Of a DNA stretch of 64,000 nt, positions 43,865 through 52,341 are shown one piece after another. The notes beneath the pieces are model-generated. The model saw nothing but the letters and a program-made list of their open reading frames with translations. It did not search any database and was not told where the DNA came from. This DNA comes from Enterococcus timonensis (GTDB lineage Bacteria; Bacillota; Bacilli; Lactobacillales; Enterococcaceae): positions 868,001-932,000 of the forward strand of contig NZ_FNVY01000004.1 of NCBI RefSeq assembly GCF_900104595.1, read 5' to 3'. The position numbers were made by a program, and so were the translations under genes. Numbering within the stretch: position 1 is the stretch's first letter; each line of letters opens with the position of its first letter.

Positions 43865-44800
43865 ATGAAAATTGGATTAGGTAAAGCCACGGGTAAAATT
43901 ATTTTAATTGGTGAACACGCGGTCGTCTACGGACAACCTGCCATCGCCATTCCTTTTTTGGCGACAAAAGTCTTAGTCGATGTCAAAAAAAATGGCGACG
44001 AAACTTTTGATTATGTAGAAAGTTTATATTACGATGGTCCTTTGCATTTGGCGCCGTCAAGTTTAGAAAATATTGCTGCAGTAGTCGCTGGGGCCAAAAA
44101 AGAATTAGGTATTACAGCTGGACTTTGGTTAACGATTGAAAGTTCCATTCCACCAGAACGGGGCATGGGTTCTTCTGCGGCGGTAGTCAATGCGGTGATT
44201 CGCGCTATTTTTTCTTGGGCCGATGTTTCCATCGATGCAAAAAAATTAACAGAAATTGCCAATTTCGGCGAACACATCGCCCATGGAAATCCTTCCGGCA
44301 TCGATCAAGCTACGACTGCCGACACCAGACCGATTTATTTTGTGAAAGGTCAATATTTTCAACCATTTTCCTTACATGTCGATGGCTTTTTAATCGTCGC
44401 TGACTCCAACTTAAAAGGACGGACCAAAGAAGCGGTCAGTGATGTGGCTACTTTATTAAAAAATGAACCTGAGAAAAAAATCTTATTGGAACAATTAGGA
44501 CAAGCTACTGAAGAAATGAAAATAGCATTAATTAATAATCAGCTGGAATCCATTGGCCAGCTGATGAATCAGGCGCAAAAAATTCTTCAACAATTAACCG
44601 TCAGCAACGATACTTTAGATGCCATGATTGCTCTTGGTTTAAACGCCGGGGCTTTAGGCGGAAAATTAACTGGCGGCGGTCGCGGAGGCTGTGTGATTTT
44701 TGTTAGCCCAACAATTAAAGAAGCTTTAAAAATTCAAGCCGCGCTGCAAAATTCCGGCTATAAAACGTGGATTCAAGATTTAAGGGAGTTGAATAAATAA
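43865..44800 (+). CDS. mvaK1: Mevalonate kinase
   Basis: The 311-residue GHMP kinase phosphorylates mevalonate, the first step of the lower mevalonate pathway. The ATG at 43865 lies 6 nt after AGGAGG; an ATG at 43859 abuts that site and is unlikely. Motif 1 (GKIILIGEHAVVYG, residues 10-23), the ATP loop PPERGMGSSAAVV (about 97) and motif 3 (LTGGGRGGCVIF, near 272) are intact. It is the third gene of the operon and ends directly at the mvaD start. Confidence 0.95.
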   Translation: MKIGLGKATGKIILIGEHAVVYGQPAIAIPFLATKVLVDVKKNGDETFDYVESLYYDGPLHLAPSSLENIAAVVAGAKKELGITAGLWLTIESSIPPERGMGSSAAVVNAVIRAIFSWADVSIDAKKLTEIANFGEHIAHGNPSGIDQATTADTRPIYFVKGQYFQPFSLHVDGFLIVADSNLKGRTKEAVSDVATLLKNEPEKKILLEQLGQATEEMKIALINNQLESIGQLMNQAQKILQQLTVSNDTLDAMIALGLNAGALGGKLTGGGRGGCVIFVSPTIKEALKIQAALQNSGYKTWIQDLRELNK

Positions 44801-45778
44801 ATGACTAGTTACGCCAAAGCGCATACCAATATTGCCTTGATAAAATATTGGGGGAAAAAAGATCCTCAACTGATGTTACCTATGAATAATTCAATTTCTT
44901 TAACTCTTGATGCCTTTTACACGGAAACTTGGGTAAGCTTTCAAAAAGAGTTAACTAGTGATCGTTTTATTTTAAATGAAACAGTGCAAGATACTAAACA
45001 ATCAAAAAAAGTCGTTAAATTTTTAAATGAAGCGCGGGCAATTTCTAAAACAAAATTATTTGCTGAAGTAAAAAGTATAAACCACGTCCCCACCGCAGCA
45101 GGCCTTGCCTCTTCGGCTTCTGGTATGGCGGCTCTCGCTGGAGCTACAAGCCTTGCTTTAGGTCTTCCACTCGATGACATTAGTCTTTCTCGTTTGGCTC
45201 GCCACGGTTCTGGTTCGGCCACTCGTTCTATTTACGGCGGATTTTCCGAATGGCAAAAAGGTTCTGACGATGCCACAAGTTATGCGGTACCTTTAAAAGA
45301 AGATTTATCCGATTGGGATTTGGCGATGATTTTTATTTTAATTAATGATCAGCCCAAAAAAATATCATCCACGGCCGGCATGGCCCACACCGTAGAAACT
45401 TCGATTTTTTATCCCGGCTGGCTTAAGGCGATTGATGGCGATTTAAAAGACGTGCGCCAAGCTATTTCTGAAAAAAATTTCACTTTGCTAGGTGAAACGG
45501 CTGAAAGAAATGCCTTACGGATGCACGCTACTATGTTAGGCGCCAATCCTCCTTTTACTTATTTAGCTCCTGGCACACTTACCGCCCTAGACATTGTCCA
45601 AAAATTGCGTGAGCAAGGAATTTTAGGATATTGTACAATGGATGCTGGACCGAATGTGAAAGTCTTAGTGGAGAAAGCAAATGTTAAAACTTTCTTAGAC
45701 GCGCTGTCTGTCACTTTCCCCAAAGAAAATTTAGTGGTAGCATTTCCTGGTAGAGGAATTGAATTAAAAGAAAAATGA
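44801..45778 (+). CDS. mvaD: Diphosphomevalonate decarboxylase
   Basis: The 325-residue GHMP-family enzyme converts diphosphomevalonate to isopentenyl diphosphate with ATP. Signatures are AHTNIALIKYWGK at residues 7-19, the P-loop TAAGLASSASGMAALA near 98, and RHGSGSATRSIYGGF with the catalytic region. It begins immediately after the mvaK1 stop. Length is typical. Confidence 0.96.
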   Translation: MTSYAKAHTNIALIKYWGKKDPQLMLPMNNSISLTLDAFYTETWVSFQKELTSDRFILNETVQDTKQSKKVVKFLNEARAISKTKLFAEVKSINHVPTAAGLASSASGMAALAGATSLALGLPLDDISLSRLARHGSGSATRSIYGGFSEWQKGSDDATSYAVPLKEDLSDWDLAMIFILINDQPKKISSTAGMAHTVETSIFYPGWLKAIDGDLKDVRQAISEKNFTLLGETAERNALRMHATMLGANPPFTYLAPGTLTALDIVQKLREQGILGYCTMDAGPNVKVLVEKANVKTFLDALSVTFPKENLVVAFPGRGIELKEK

Positions 45779-45820
45779 AATAAATAACAGAATCGAATAC
45801 ATAAAGGAGTCTTCATTTTT

Positions 45821-46906
45821 ATGATAACAGTTTCCGCACCCGGAAAATTATTTATTGCTGGTGAATATGCCGTTGTTGAACCCGGGAATCCGGCCATTAT
45901 TATTGCGGTGGATCAATTTGTCACCGTCACATTATCCAGTGCCCAAGTTCACGGCAGCATCAAATCGGCGCAATTTAGTAATTATCCGGTTTATTTTAAA
46001 CGGAAAAATAACGCGCTTGTCGTTGATAAACGTGATAATCCTTTCCATTATATTTTAGCAGCTATTGATATCGTGGAAAATTATGCCCGCGAAGAAGGCA
46101 AAACATTAGAATTATTTCATTTGCAAATTGCTAGCGGACTTGATAACGGCAAAGGGACAAAATACGGTCTCGGATCTTCTGGAGCTGTCACGGTGGCCAC
46201 CGTCGAAGCGCTCTGTCTGTTTTATCAATTGCCGTATAATGAAATGATTTTATTTAAATTAGCGGCGCTCGCTCATTTGTCGATTCAAAATAATGGATCA
46301 TGTGGCGATGTAGCGGCTAGTGTTTATGGCGGTTGGTTGGCTTTTTCCACTTTTGATCAAGAATGGGTCCTCCAACAAATCGAAAAAATATCTTTAAAAG
46401 AATTATTAAATACTCCTTGGCCAAAATTAGCGATTACACCCATTACACCGCCAGAAAATTTACAACTTTTAATCGGTTGGACCGGCACACCAGCATCGAC
46501 TGCTAATTTAGTCGATCAAGTCCAACAAAGTGAGCAAAAAGATGCTTATCAAATCTTTTTACAAAAAAGTAACGCTTGTGTCAACGCTTTGATTGCTGCT
46601 TTTGCTGACAAAGATTTAACGAAAATTCAAGAAAAAATTATTGAAAATCGGCAATTATTACAAAATCTTTCCCAATTATCCGCCGTAAATATTGAAACGA
46701 GTGCTTTAAATCAATTAGTCGAAGTGGCGGATGAATTTGGTGGGGCGGCAAAATCTTCCGGTGCTGGTGGCGGCGATTGCGGCATTGCTATTTTTAAAGA
46801 TGCCAACACGTTGCCCTTCGTTCAATCCGCTTGGGAAAAAGTCGGCATTTCCCCATTACCTTTGCATGTTTTTTATAAAACTCAGGAGGATGTCCATGAA
46901 TCGTAA
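45821..46906 (+). CDS. mvaK2: Phosphomevalonate kinase
   Basis: The 361-residue GHMP kinase adds the second phosphate to mevalonate-5-phosphate. It has APGKLFIAGEYAVVEPGNPA at the N-terminus, KYGLGSSGAVTVATVEALC near 108 and GGAAKSSGAGGGDCGIAIF near 306. It lies 42 bp after mvaD with AAAGGAG upstream and overlaps fni by 11 nt. Together with mvaK1 and mvaD it supplies isopentenyl diphosphate for undecaprenol and quinones. Confidence 0.96.
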   Translation: MITVSAPGKLFIAGEYAVVEPGNPAIIIAVDQFVTVTLSSAQVHGSIKSAQFSNYPVYFKRKNNALVVDKRDNPFHYILAAIDIVENYAREEGKTLELFHLQIASGLDNGKGTKYGLGSSGAVTVATVEALCLFYQLPYNEMILFKLAALAHLSIQNNGSCGDVAASVYGGWLAFSTFDQEWVLQQIEKISLKELLNTPWPKLAITPITPPENLQLLIGWTGTPASTANLVDQVQQSEQKDAYQIFLQKSNACVNALIAAFADKDLTKIQEKIIENRQLLQNLSQLSAVNIETSALNQLVEVADEFGGAAKSSGAGGGDCGIAIFKDANTLPFVQSAWEKVGISPLPLHVFYKTQEDVHES

Positions 46907-47930
46907 AGATGAACATTGGCAGTTAGCTCTCGGGCAAAATCAAAAAAAACATAGCAATGATTTTGACGACATTCGTTTTATTCATGAAAATTTCCCGAAA
47001 ATAAATGTGGACCAAGTAAAGTTAAAAACTTCTTTAACCGAAAATTTGTCCTCTAGCCTGCCTTTATACATTAACGCCATGACTGGTGGTTCCTTAGCTA
47101 GCAAGAAATACAATGAAGAATTGAGTTTGCTGGCAAAAGAATTTGATATTCCCATGGCGCTAGGTTCCATGATGGCCGCGTTAAAAAATCCTGAGCTAGC
47201 AGATACTTACACTATTGCGCGCGCGGCAAATCCTCACGGTATTTTATGGGGAAATTTATCTGCCGGAGCTACTCTTGAACAAATGAAAAAAGCCGTCGAC
47301 TTAATTGACGCCGACGCCTTACAACTTCATTTAAATTATCCGCAAGAATTAATAATGCCAGAGGGCGATCGCGAATTTAACAATTGGCTGGAAAATATTT
47401 TTCAAGCTAAAAAAATTGGCGTGCCGATTATCGTTAAAGAAACGGGCTTTGGTATGTCTCGTTCAACGATTGCCGATTTAATGGAAGCGCAAGTTGATTT
47501 TATTGATGTCTCTGGAACTGGCGGTACTAATTTTATTCAAATTGAAAATGCCCGCAATTCTCATCATCCTTATGATTATTTAGCGGACTTTGGCCAATCA
47601 ACAGTGGAATCACTACTAGAAGTTCCTGAAAAATCAGTGAATGAAAATTTTAAGGCGAAAATTTTAGCCTCCGGTGGCATCCGTAATCCATTTGATGTAG
47701 TCAAAGCTCAACGTTTAGGAGCTACTTCTTGTGGTCTTGCCGGCGCACTTTTACCGACCTTAACTAAAAAAGGATTACCCGCTACGATTGAGCTGCTTTC
47801 TAGCTGGCAAGAACAATTAACTACAATCTATGCTTTGCTAAATTGCCAAGTAGCTGCCGATTTAAAAGAGACAGAAATTATTTTTTCAAAAAAATTACTC
47901 AGCTATCAAAAACAACGCGGTTTAGTTTAA
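46896..47930 (+). CDS. fni: Isopentenyl-diphosphate delta-isomerase, type 2
   Basis: The 344-residue FMN enzyme interconverts isopentenyl and dimethylallyl diphosphate. Motifs include MNRKDEHWQLAL, NAMTGGSLASKKYNEEL, the FMN-binding DVSGTGGTNF and LASGGIRNPFDVVKA, and the CGLAGALLP end. The ATG at 46896 is 6 nt after AGGAGG. The frame upstream is antisense-free read-through of mvaK2. It closes the mevalonate operon; a terminator follows. Confidence 0.96.
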   Translation: MNRKDEHWQLALGQNQKKHSNDFDDIRFIHENFPKINVDQVKLKTSLTENLSSSLPLYINAMTGGSLASKKYNEELSLLAKEFDIPMALGSMMAALKNPELADTYTIARAANPHGILWGNLSAGATLEQMKKAVDLIDADALQLHLNYPQELIMPEGDREFNNWLENIFQAKKIGVPIIVKETGFGMSRSTIADLMEAQVDFIDVSGTGGTNFIQIENARNSHHPYDYLADFGQSTVESLLEVPEKSVNENFKAKILASGGIRNPFDVVKAQRLGATSCGLAGALLPTLTKKGLPATIELLSSWQEQLTTIYALLNCQVAADLKETEIIFSKKLLSYQKQRGLV

Positions 47931-47931
47931 C

Positions 47932-47961
47932 AAAAAAAAGACTCTCACGAGTCTTTTTTTG
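47932..47961. terminator. Bidirectional terminator between fni and yajC
   Basis: AAAAGACTC (47936-47944) pairs with GAGTCTTTT (47949-47957), with long T runs on both strands. Confidence 0.88.
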
Positions 47962-47965
47962 TCTT

Positions 47966-48340
47966 TTACGCTTCTGATGTTGGATCTTCAGAACTAGAAT
48001 CTTCTAAAGAAACATCTTCTGTCGTGTCAGCAAGAGCGTCCTCGCCTTCTACTACATAAGATTCTTTATCTGCAGCAACGTTGGCTTTACTTGATTTCAC
48101 CGAAGCCCGGTCAAATTCTAAATAAATACCTTCGCAATCCAAAGTTACAGTACCTTTTTCTTTATTGATTTCAAATAAAACGCCGTGTAAACCACCAATA
48201 GTGACTACTGAATCGCCGACTTTCATGGCGTCTAATTGATCTTGCCTTGATTTCTGTTGTTTTTTTTGTGAGCGATTCATCCACCACATCAAACCACCCA
48301 GAAAAATTATCGGAATTATTAATTGTACCATTTTTTTCAC
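47966..48340 (-). CDS. yajC: Preprotein translocase subunit YajC
   Basis: The 124-residue protein has one N-terminal membrane helix (about 4-20, VQLIIPIIFLGGLMWW). The YajC core follows (QKKQQKSRQDQLDAMKVGDSVVTIGGLHGVLFEINKEKGTVTLDC), with a long acidic C-terminal tail. It is an accessory of SecDF/YidC at the membrane. The usual neighbour tgt is not seen here. It is transcribed towards fni and ends in the shared terminator. Confidence 0.92.
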   Translation of the reverse strand: MKKMVQLIIPIIFLGGLMWWMNRSQKKQQKSRQDQLDAMKVGDSVVTIGGLHGVLFEINKEKGTVTLDCEGIYLEFDRASVKSSKANVAADKESYVVEGEDALADTTEDVSLEDSSSEDPTSEA

Positions 48341-48517
48341 CTCACTTTGTTCTTTACTAACTGTACCAAAAAAGCACTTTCCTGACTAGTAAAATTTAAC
48401 TATTTTACAAACTTTTCATACTTTTGCTAAAAATTCAAACGACAAATTTAAAAATTTGTCCAAAAGAAGTGAAAAGTCAACAATTTTTCTACTTTGTCTG
48501 AGGGCAAGTCTTATTTC

Positions 48518-48546
48518 TTGCAAGCGCATCGATTTCTTGTTATAGT
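48518..48546 (+). promoter_or_regulatory. Promoter of the candidate ncRNA
   Basis: TTGCAA (48518-48523) and TATAGT (48541-48546) are separated by 17 bp. The start site would be near 48553. No reading frame of useful size follows on this strand. Confidence 0.72.
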
Positions 48547-48552
48547 ATAGAT

Positions 48553-48932
48553 GTAAGGAAGGAAAGGTTCTGCAAGTTAAGAATTCGAATTTCTCGAGTA
48601 ACACCGAACACCAAGTTGTTTGATCTTTACGCTTCACCTTTTCAACAACTCTTCAGCGAGATGTGAAGAAACAATGCTACTGAGTACCATGAGTGACGAC
48701 GAATGTTTTCACCGGATGTAGTGGTTAGAACTAGATACCACGTAATAACGAGATCAGTAACGCCAATTCAAATTGTTAAGTAGTGTCAAGTTCCAAAGAA
48801 AAATCAGTTTTATGTTTTGGTTCAAGAAATTCTGTTTACTTTGCGTTTCCTGTAAGGTTTTAACTTCTTGACTCGCATTCCTTCCGACATCTTTCCCGCT
48901 CTGGCTATTCGAGAAGCCAGGGCGGTTTTTTT
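48553..48932 (+). ncRNA. Candidate structured non-coding RNA, about 380 nt, unknown family
   Basis: A good promoter and a strong terminator frame about 380 nt with no plausible reading frame. The ends pair over a long range in register: GGAAGGAA (48557-48564) with TTCCTTCC (48878-48885), TGC (48571-48573) with GCA (48875-48877), and GTTAAGAA (48576-48583) with TTCTTGAC (48865-48872). The terminator stem CCGCTCTGGCT/AGCCAGGGCGG (48896-48925) follows, then seven T residues. A closing terminal helix is typical of stable RNAs. I see no conserved RNase P blocks, tmRNA tag or SRP motif. Family unknown. Confidence 0.65.
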
Positions 48933-48935
48933 GTT

Positions 48936-49376
48936 TTAAATTGTTTTTAAGTAATTTTCAAAAAGAATAGTAAATGCTTGATGGTCAGCGTTAGTAAAAG
49001 GCGTTGGCCCTTTTTGATGTTTGCCACTTTTTTTCAACATCTGTCCAACAAATCTGGTTTGCAACAAAAAATCAATCGTCTCTTTTTGATATTGGAATCG
49101 TTGATGGAATACAGTGACGCCTTTTGCCAAAAGCAAACTAGCTAAGCCGTAGTCTTGCGTCACACAAACATCTCCTTTTTCAGCCAGAGCAACAATTTTA
49201 TAATCGGCGCTGTCGGCTCCGCGATCGACATAAACGGTCGAGAAATCAGTAGTCTGATTTTTTTGTGAGTAATGATCAAAACTAGTGACTAACGTGACGG
49301 GTACCTGATATTTTTTAGCCAAACTAACAATTTCTTTTTTCACGGGACAACCATCGCCGTCAATTAAAATTTTCAT
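48936..49376 (-). CDS. YaiI/YqxD family (DUF188) protein
   Basis: The 146-residue protein matches the DUF188 family: MKILIDGDGCPVKKEIVSLAKK with the acidic GDGCPV motif, VYVDRGADSADYKIV, and VTQDYGLASLLLAKG. These proteins have a PIN/NYN-like nuclease fold with conserved acidic residues, but no activity is firmly established. It stands alone, convergent with the candidate ncRNA, and a second RNA-like unit ends just upstream of its start. Confidence 0.88.
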   Translation of the reverse strand: MKILIDGDGCPVKKEIVSLAKKYQVPVTLVTSFDHYSQKNQTTDFSTVYVDRGADSADYKIVALAEKGDVCVTQDYGLASLLLAKGVTVFHQRFQYQKETIDFLLQTRFVGQMLKKSGKHQKGPTPFTNADHQAFTILFENYLKTI

Positions 49377-49408
49377 CGTTTGCCTCCTTGAACTTTAAAA
49401 AGATAAAA

Positions 49409-49554
49409 GAAAAAAAGAACCCGCGAGGGGTTCTTTTTTTGAATGCAGTATCTTCCGATATGACGTCTCTTCCACAAAATTCGCCAGACAACTCCGTCTT
49501 GGAGGGTGCATGCCCTGTTTATGCTTCGAAAATGAAACTATCGACTCATCGCAT
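49409..49554 (-). ncRNA. Candidate small RNA or leader upstream of the DUF188 gene
   Basis: On the minus strand, TTGCTA (49589-49584) and TAGAAT (49566-49561), 17 bp apart, would start transcription near 49554. The RNA has adjacent hairpins GGG-CAUGCA-CCC and CUCC-AAGAC-GGAG, with AUGC/GCAU and CGAUA/UAUCG pairings joining the ends. It finishes in a terminator (AAAGAACCC/GGGTTCTTT plus T run, 49411-49438) 33 bp before the DUF188 ATG. It may be a free small RNA or a terminator-controlled leader. I do not recognise a riboswitch class. Confidence 0.6.
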
Positions 49555-49602
49555 GAACTGATTCTAACACAAGTTTAGCCCACTAGCAAATTTACTTAGA
49601 TT

Positions 49603-50109
49603 TTAATCATTTTTTACTAAGCCAGTTTCAACCAATACATACCCTTGATCAATGGGCGTGCGGCGAGAAGAAAAAGCTTTAAAACCAAAATGTTTGAAAA
49701 TATCAATTCCCATTTGATTTTCATGATTAATCCAAATTTCGATTTCACTTAAGCCAAGTCGAGCCGCTTCTTCTTCAAAGTAGCTTACAATTTCGTGGGA
49801 CAATCCTTGACCCCGCATCGTATACGTCAAATATAATTTATCAATCACTAAAGCACTCTTCGTTTCATGATAGGCGGTAAAGCCAATAATTTCTTTGGAA
49901 TCTTGACTGCGAATAAAATAATAAGCGACTAAACCTTGGGAAATTTCCTTTTGAATTTGCGCTTTGCTTTGCTTGGTCGCTAAAAAGCGTTCCACTTTTC
50001 CTTCACCCATAATGGGGCCATAATATTGAGTCCAGACCATTTTTACTAAGTCGTGCAAGGTGTCGATTTCTTTACGGGAATCAATTGCTTCTAAATACAT
50101 TGATTGCAT
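49603..50109 (-). CDS. GNAT family N-acetyltransferase
   Basis: The 168-residue GNAT protein starts at the ATG at 50109, with GAGG 8 nt upstream; a TTG seven codons earlier is less likely. The acetyl-CoA-binding region is LYLTYTMRGQGLSHEIVSYFEEEA, and the C-terminal IWINHENQMGIDIFKHFGFKAF is characteristic. The substrate is unknown. It stands apart from the neighbouring fbp gene by 73 bp on the same strand and may be co-transcribed with it. Confidence 0.85.
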   Translation of the reverse strand: MQSMYLEAIDSRKEIDTLHDLVKMVWTQYYGPIMGEGKVERFLATKQSKAQIQKEISQGLVAYYFIRSQDSKEIIGFTAYHETKSALVIDKLYLTYTMRGQGLSHEIVSYFEEEAARLGLSEIEIWINHENQMGIDIFKHFGFKAFSSRRTPIDQGYVLVETGLVKND

Positions 50110-50182
50110 GTTGCTCGCCTCGTTTCTCAAATTTGCTTCGTCTTTATTTTACTCCTTTCTGCGCAAAAAATTAAGCCGTAAG

Positions 50183-52108
50183 CTAAGACAACTCACCCCA
50201 CCTGTCAAAAAGTCGTTCCAACTGTTCTTTATCGGCTTGTAATTTTTTGCCGATATTGGTTTCTTTAATCAATAAACGATGCGGCACTTCTTCAACTAAA
50301 CGCCGGGTAGACAATACATCTTGGGAAGCTTTGACCACTTCTGCCACACTTGTAAAAGCCAAATGAGAAACTAACTGCAAGCCAAAACTATTGAAAACTA
50401 AAGTGTAACCGGCGATGCCAGTTTTTTCTTGATAACTTTTCGCAAATCCGCCATCAATGACCAAAACTTTGCCGTGGGCTTTAACCGGATCTTCTCCCCG
50501 CTTTTCTTTGACTGGCGTGTGGCCATTAATAATATGCCCACTACTAGCTAAACCAAAGCACCGCAAAATATCGGTGGCGACTTTTTCTTCATTCCGCAAA
50601 CGATAATAAGCATTTTTTTCTTCGATTTGACAAGTCGTGTCATCCACATAATATCGTTCAAAAGTGGTCATGGCCAATTTTCCAAAAAGAGACGAACACT
50701 CACCACACCACAAATACCACAAAAGATCCGTAGCAAAATTTTGCGTTTCGGTTGGTATTTTATAAGCTGTGCGCACTTGTTCTTCGTAAAAATCAAGCAA
50801 CTCTTTACCGGCATAACTTTTTTCTTTTAAATGAAGGGCTTTAAAATCACCATTTTCGTGCAAAGGAATGCAGCCATGCAATAATAGATTTTCGTTATAG
50901 CACAAATACATGCCCCCTTTGTCCATTAAAAAATCTGTGTGTTGCTTTAAGCGCGGACTATGTTGAAATGCTTTTAATAATTGTTGGAGAATTTTTTCTT
51001 CTTCTGCATTTAGTAAATTCGGCTGATTTTCATCAAAATGCGACCAAGGAAAATCAGTAAGTTGATACTTTTTATCGGCAAAAGTGTACGTCTGCTGAGA
51101 AAAATCCAACTGTGCTAAGACGCGCCTTTGATCTAACTGAAATTCTGGACGCCGCGCAATTAAAGCATCTTCTAATTTAAATTGCAACACGGCACAAGCT
51201 TGTTGTAGGCAATTTAAAGTATCGGCTTCGTGAACAGTTAATTCCCCATGATCAGGATTATTTTTGGGGGCAAAATTTTCCGTTGGCGTAAATTGTCCGG
51301 TAGCATATTCCAACAATGGCCGCAAATTAATGCCGTAACTTTCCTCTAAAATTTCTAAATTATCGTATCGTGCACAAATCCGCACCACATTAATCATCGA
51401 TAAAGGCGAGCCCGCCACGGCCCCCATCCAGTTAATATCGTGATTTCCCCACTGAATATCCACTGCCGGTAGCATTTTTAACGCGTCCATAATTTTATCA
51501 GGCGCCGGACCACGATCATAAATATCCCCTACCACATGAAGCTGATCCACCACGAGACGAGAAATAGTTTTGCCTAAGCCAATAATTAAATCTTCTGCCT
51601 GGCCTAAGCAAATAATTTTTTCGACAATGGCCTGGCAATAGCCATTTTTTTGTTCGCTAGCTTCTTTTTTTATTTCTGTTAACAGTTCTTCTAAAATATA
51701 AGCATATTTTTCAGGTAAAGCTTTACGCACCTTGGAACGAGAATATTTTTTGCCACAATAACGGGTCAGCAAAATCATTTTTTCTAGATTATCTTTAAAA
51801 AATTCTTCATCTAGCGTTTCTTGCTTCATAACTTCTTCTGGATAATAAACTAACATCGCCAACTGATTTCGTTTTTCAGGGGTTAGATTTTCGCCAAATA
51901 ATTCATTGATTTTTTCTTTAATGGCGCCACTTCCCGTACGTAAAATATGTTGAAAAGCCCCATATTCTCCATGCAAATCAGAAACAAAATGCTCCGTTCC
52001 TTTTGGCAAATGCAAAATTGCCTCTAAATTAATAATTTCAGTTAAAACCGCGGCTTTTGTTGTATATTTTTCTTTGAGAAGTTGTAAGTATTTTTTTTCG
52101 TAGTCCAT
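50183..52108 (-). CDS. fbp: Fructose-1,6-bisphosphatase, class III
   Basis: The 641-residue enzyme belongs to the Firmicutes class III FBPases of gluconeogenesis. It carries a metallophosphatase core: DLHGEYGAF near residue 44, VVGDIYDRGPAPDKIMDAL near 200, WGNHDINWMGA near 220, and NGHTPVKEKRGEDP near 535. All metal-binding motifs are present. It hydrolyses fructose-1,6-bisphosphate in the cytoplasm. Expression is likely monocistronic or with the GNAT gene. Confidence 0.96.
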   Translation of the reverse strand: MDYEKKYLQLLKEKYTTKAAVLTEIINLEAILHLPKGTEHFVSDLHGEYGAFQHILRTGSGAIKEKINELFGENLTPEKRNQLAMLVYYPEEVMKQETLDEEFFKDNLEKMILLTRYCGKKYSRSKVRKALPEKYAYILEELLTEIKKEASEQKNGYCQAIVEKIICLGQAEDLIIGLGKTISRLVVDQLHVVGDIYDRGPAPDKIMDALKMLPAVDIQWGNHDINWMGAVAGSPLSMINVVRICARYDNLEILEESYGINLRPLLEYATGQFTPTENFAPKNNPDHGELTVHEADTLNCLQQACAVLQFKLEDALIARRPEFQLDQRRVLAQLDFSQQTYTFADKKYQLTDFPWSHFDENQPNLLNAEEEKILQQLLKAFQHSPRLKQHTDFLMDKGGMYLCYNENLLLHGCIPLHENGDFKALHLKEKSYAGKELLDFYEEQVRTAYKIPTETQNFATDLLWYLWCGECSSLFGKLAMTTFERYYVDDTTCQIEEKNAYYRLRNEEKVATDILRCFGLASSGHIINGHTPVKEKRGEDPVKAHGKVLVIDGGFAKSYQEKTGIAGYTLVFNSFGLQLVSHLAFTSVAEVVKASQDVLSTRRLVEEVPHRLLIKETNIGKKLQADKEQLERLFDRWGELS

Positions 52109-52341
52109 TATTTACTTCCTTTGCCAATTTTCTTTTCTAAGCATAGCAATATTAGACCAATTTGGCAAATTAGAATATTTTTTATAATTAAAGCCGATGT
52201 TTACTAAATTTTTTCTAAAGTTTATCAACTATTCCATTTTAAAAGTAAAAAAGTATTTGACCAAACGCCAAAAAAAAGAGAGAATGCTAAAGTAGTAAAA
52301 AATGAAAATTACCCTGACAAAAATTTGAGGAGGCTTTGGCT

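Noticed and set aside
48416-48637. 73-codon minus-strand frame upstream of yajC
   Set aside because: It is antisense to the ncRNA promoter and 5' end, has low-complexity composition and no ribosome binding site.
48553-48932. RNase P RNA, tmRNA or SRP RNA
   Set aside because: The GAGGAAAGTCC-type blocks of RNase P, a tag reading frame with CCA end for tmRNA, and the GGTCCGGAAGGAAGCAGC motif of SRP RNA are all missing.
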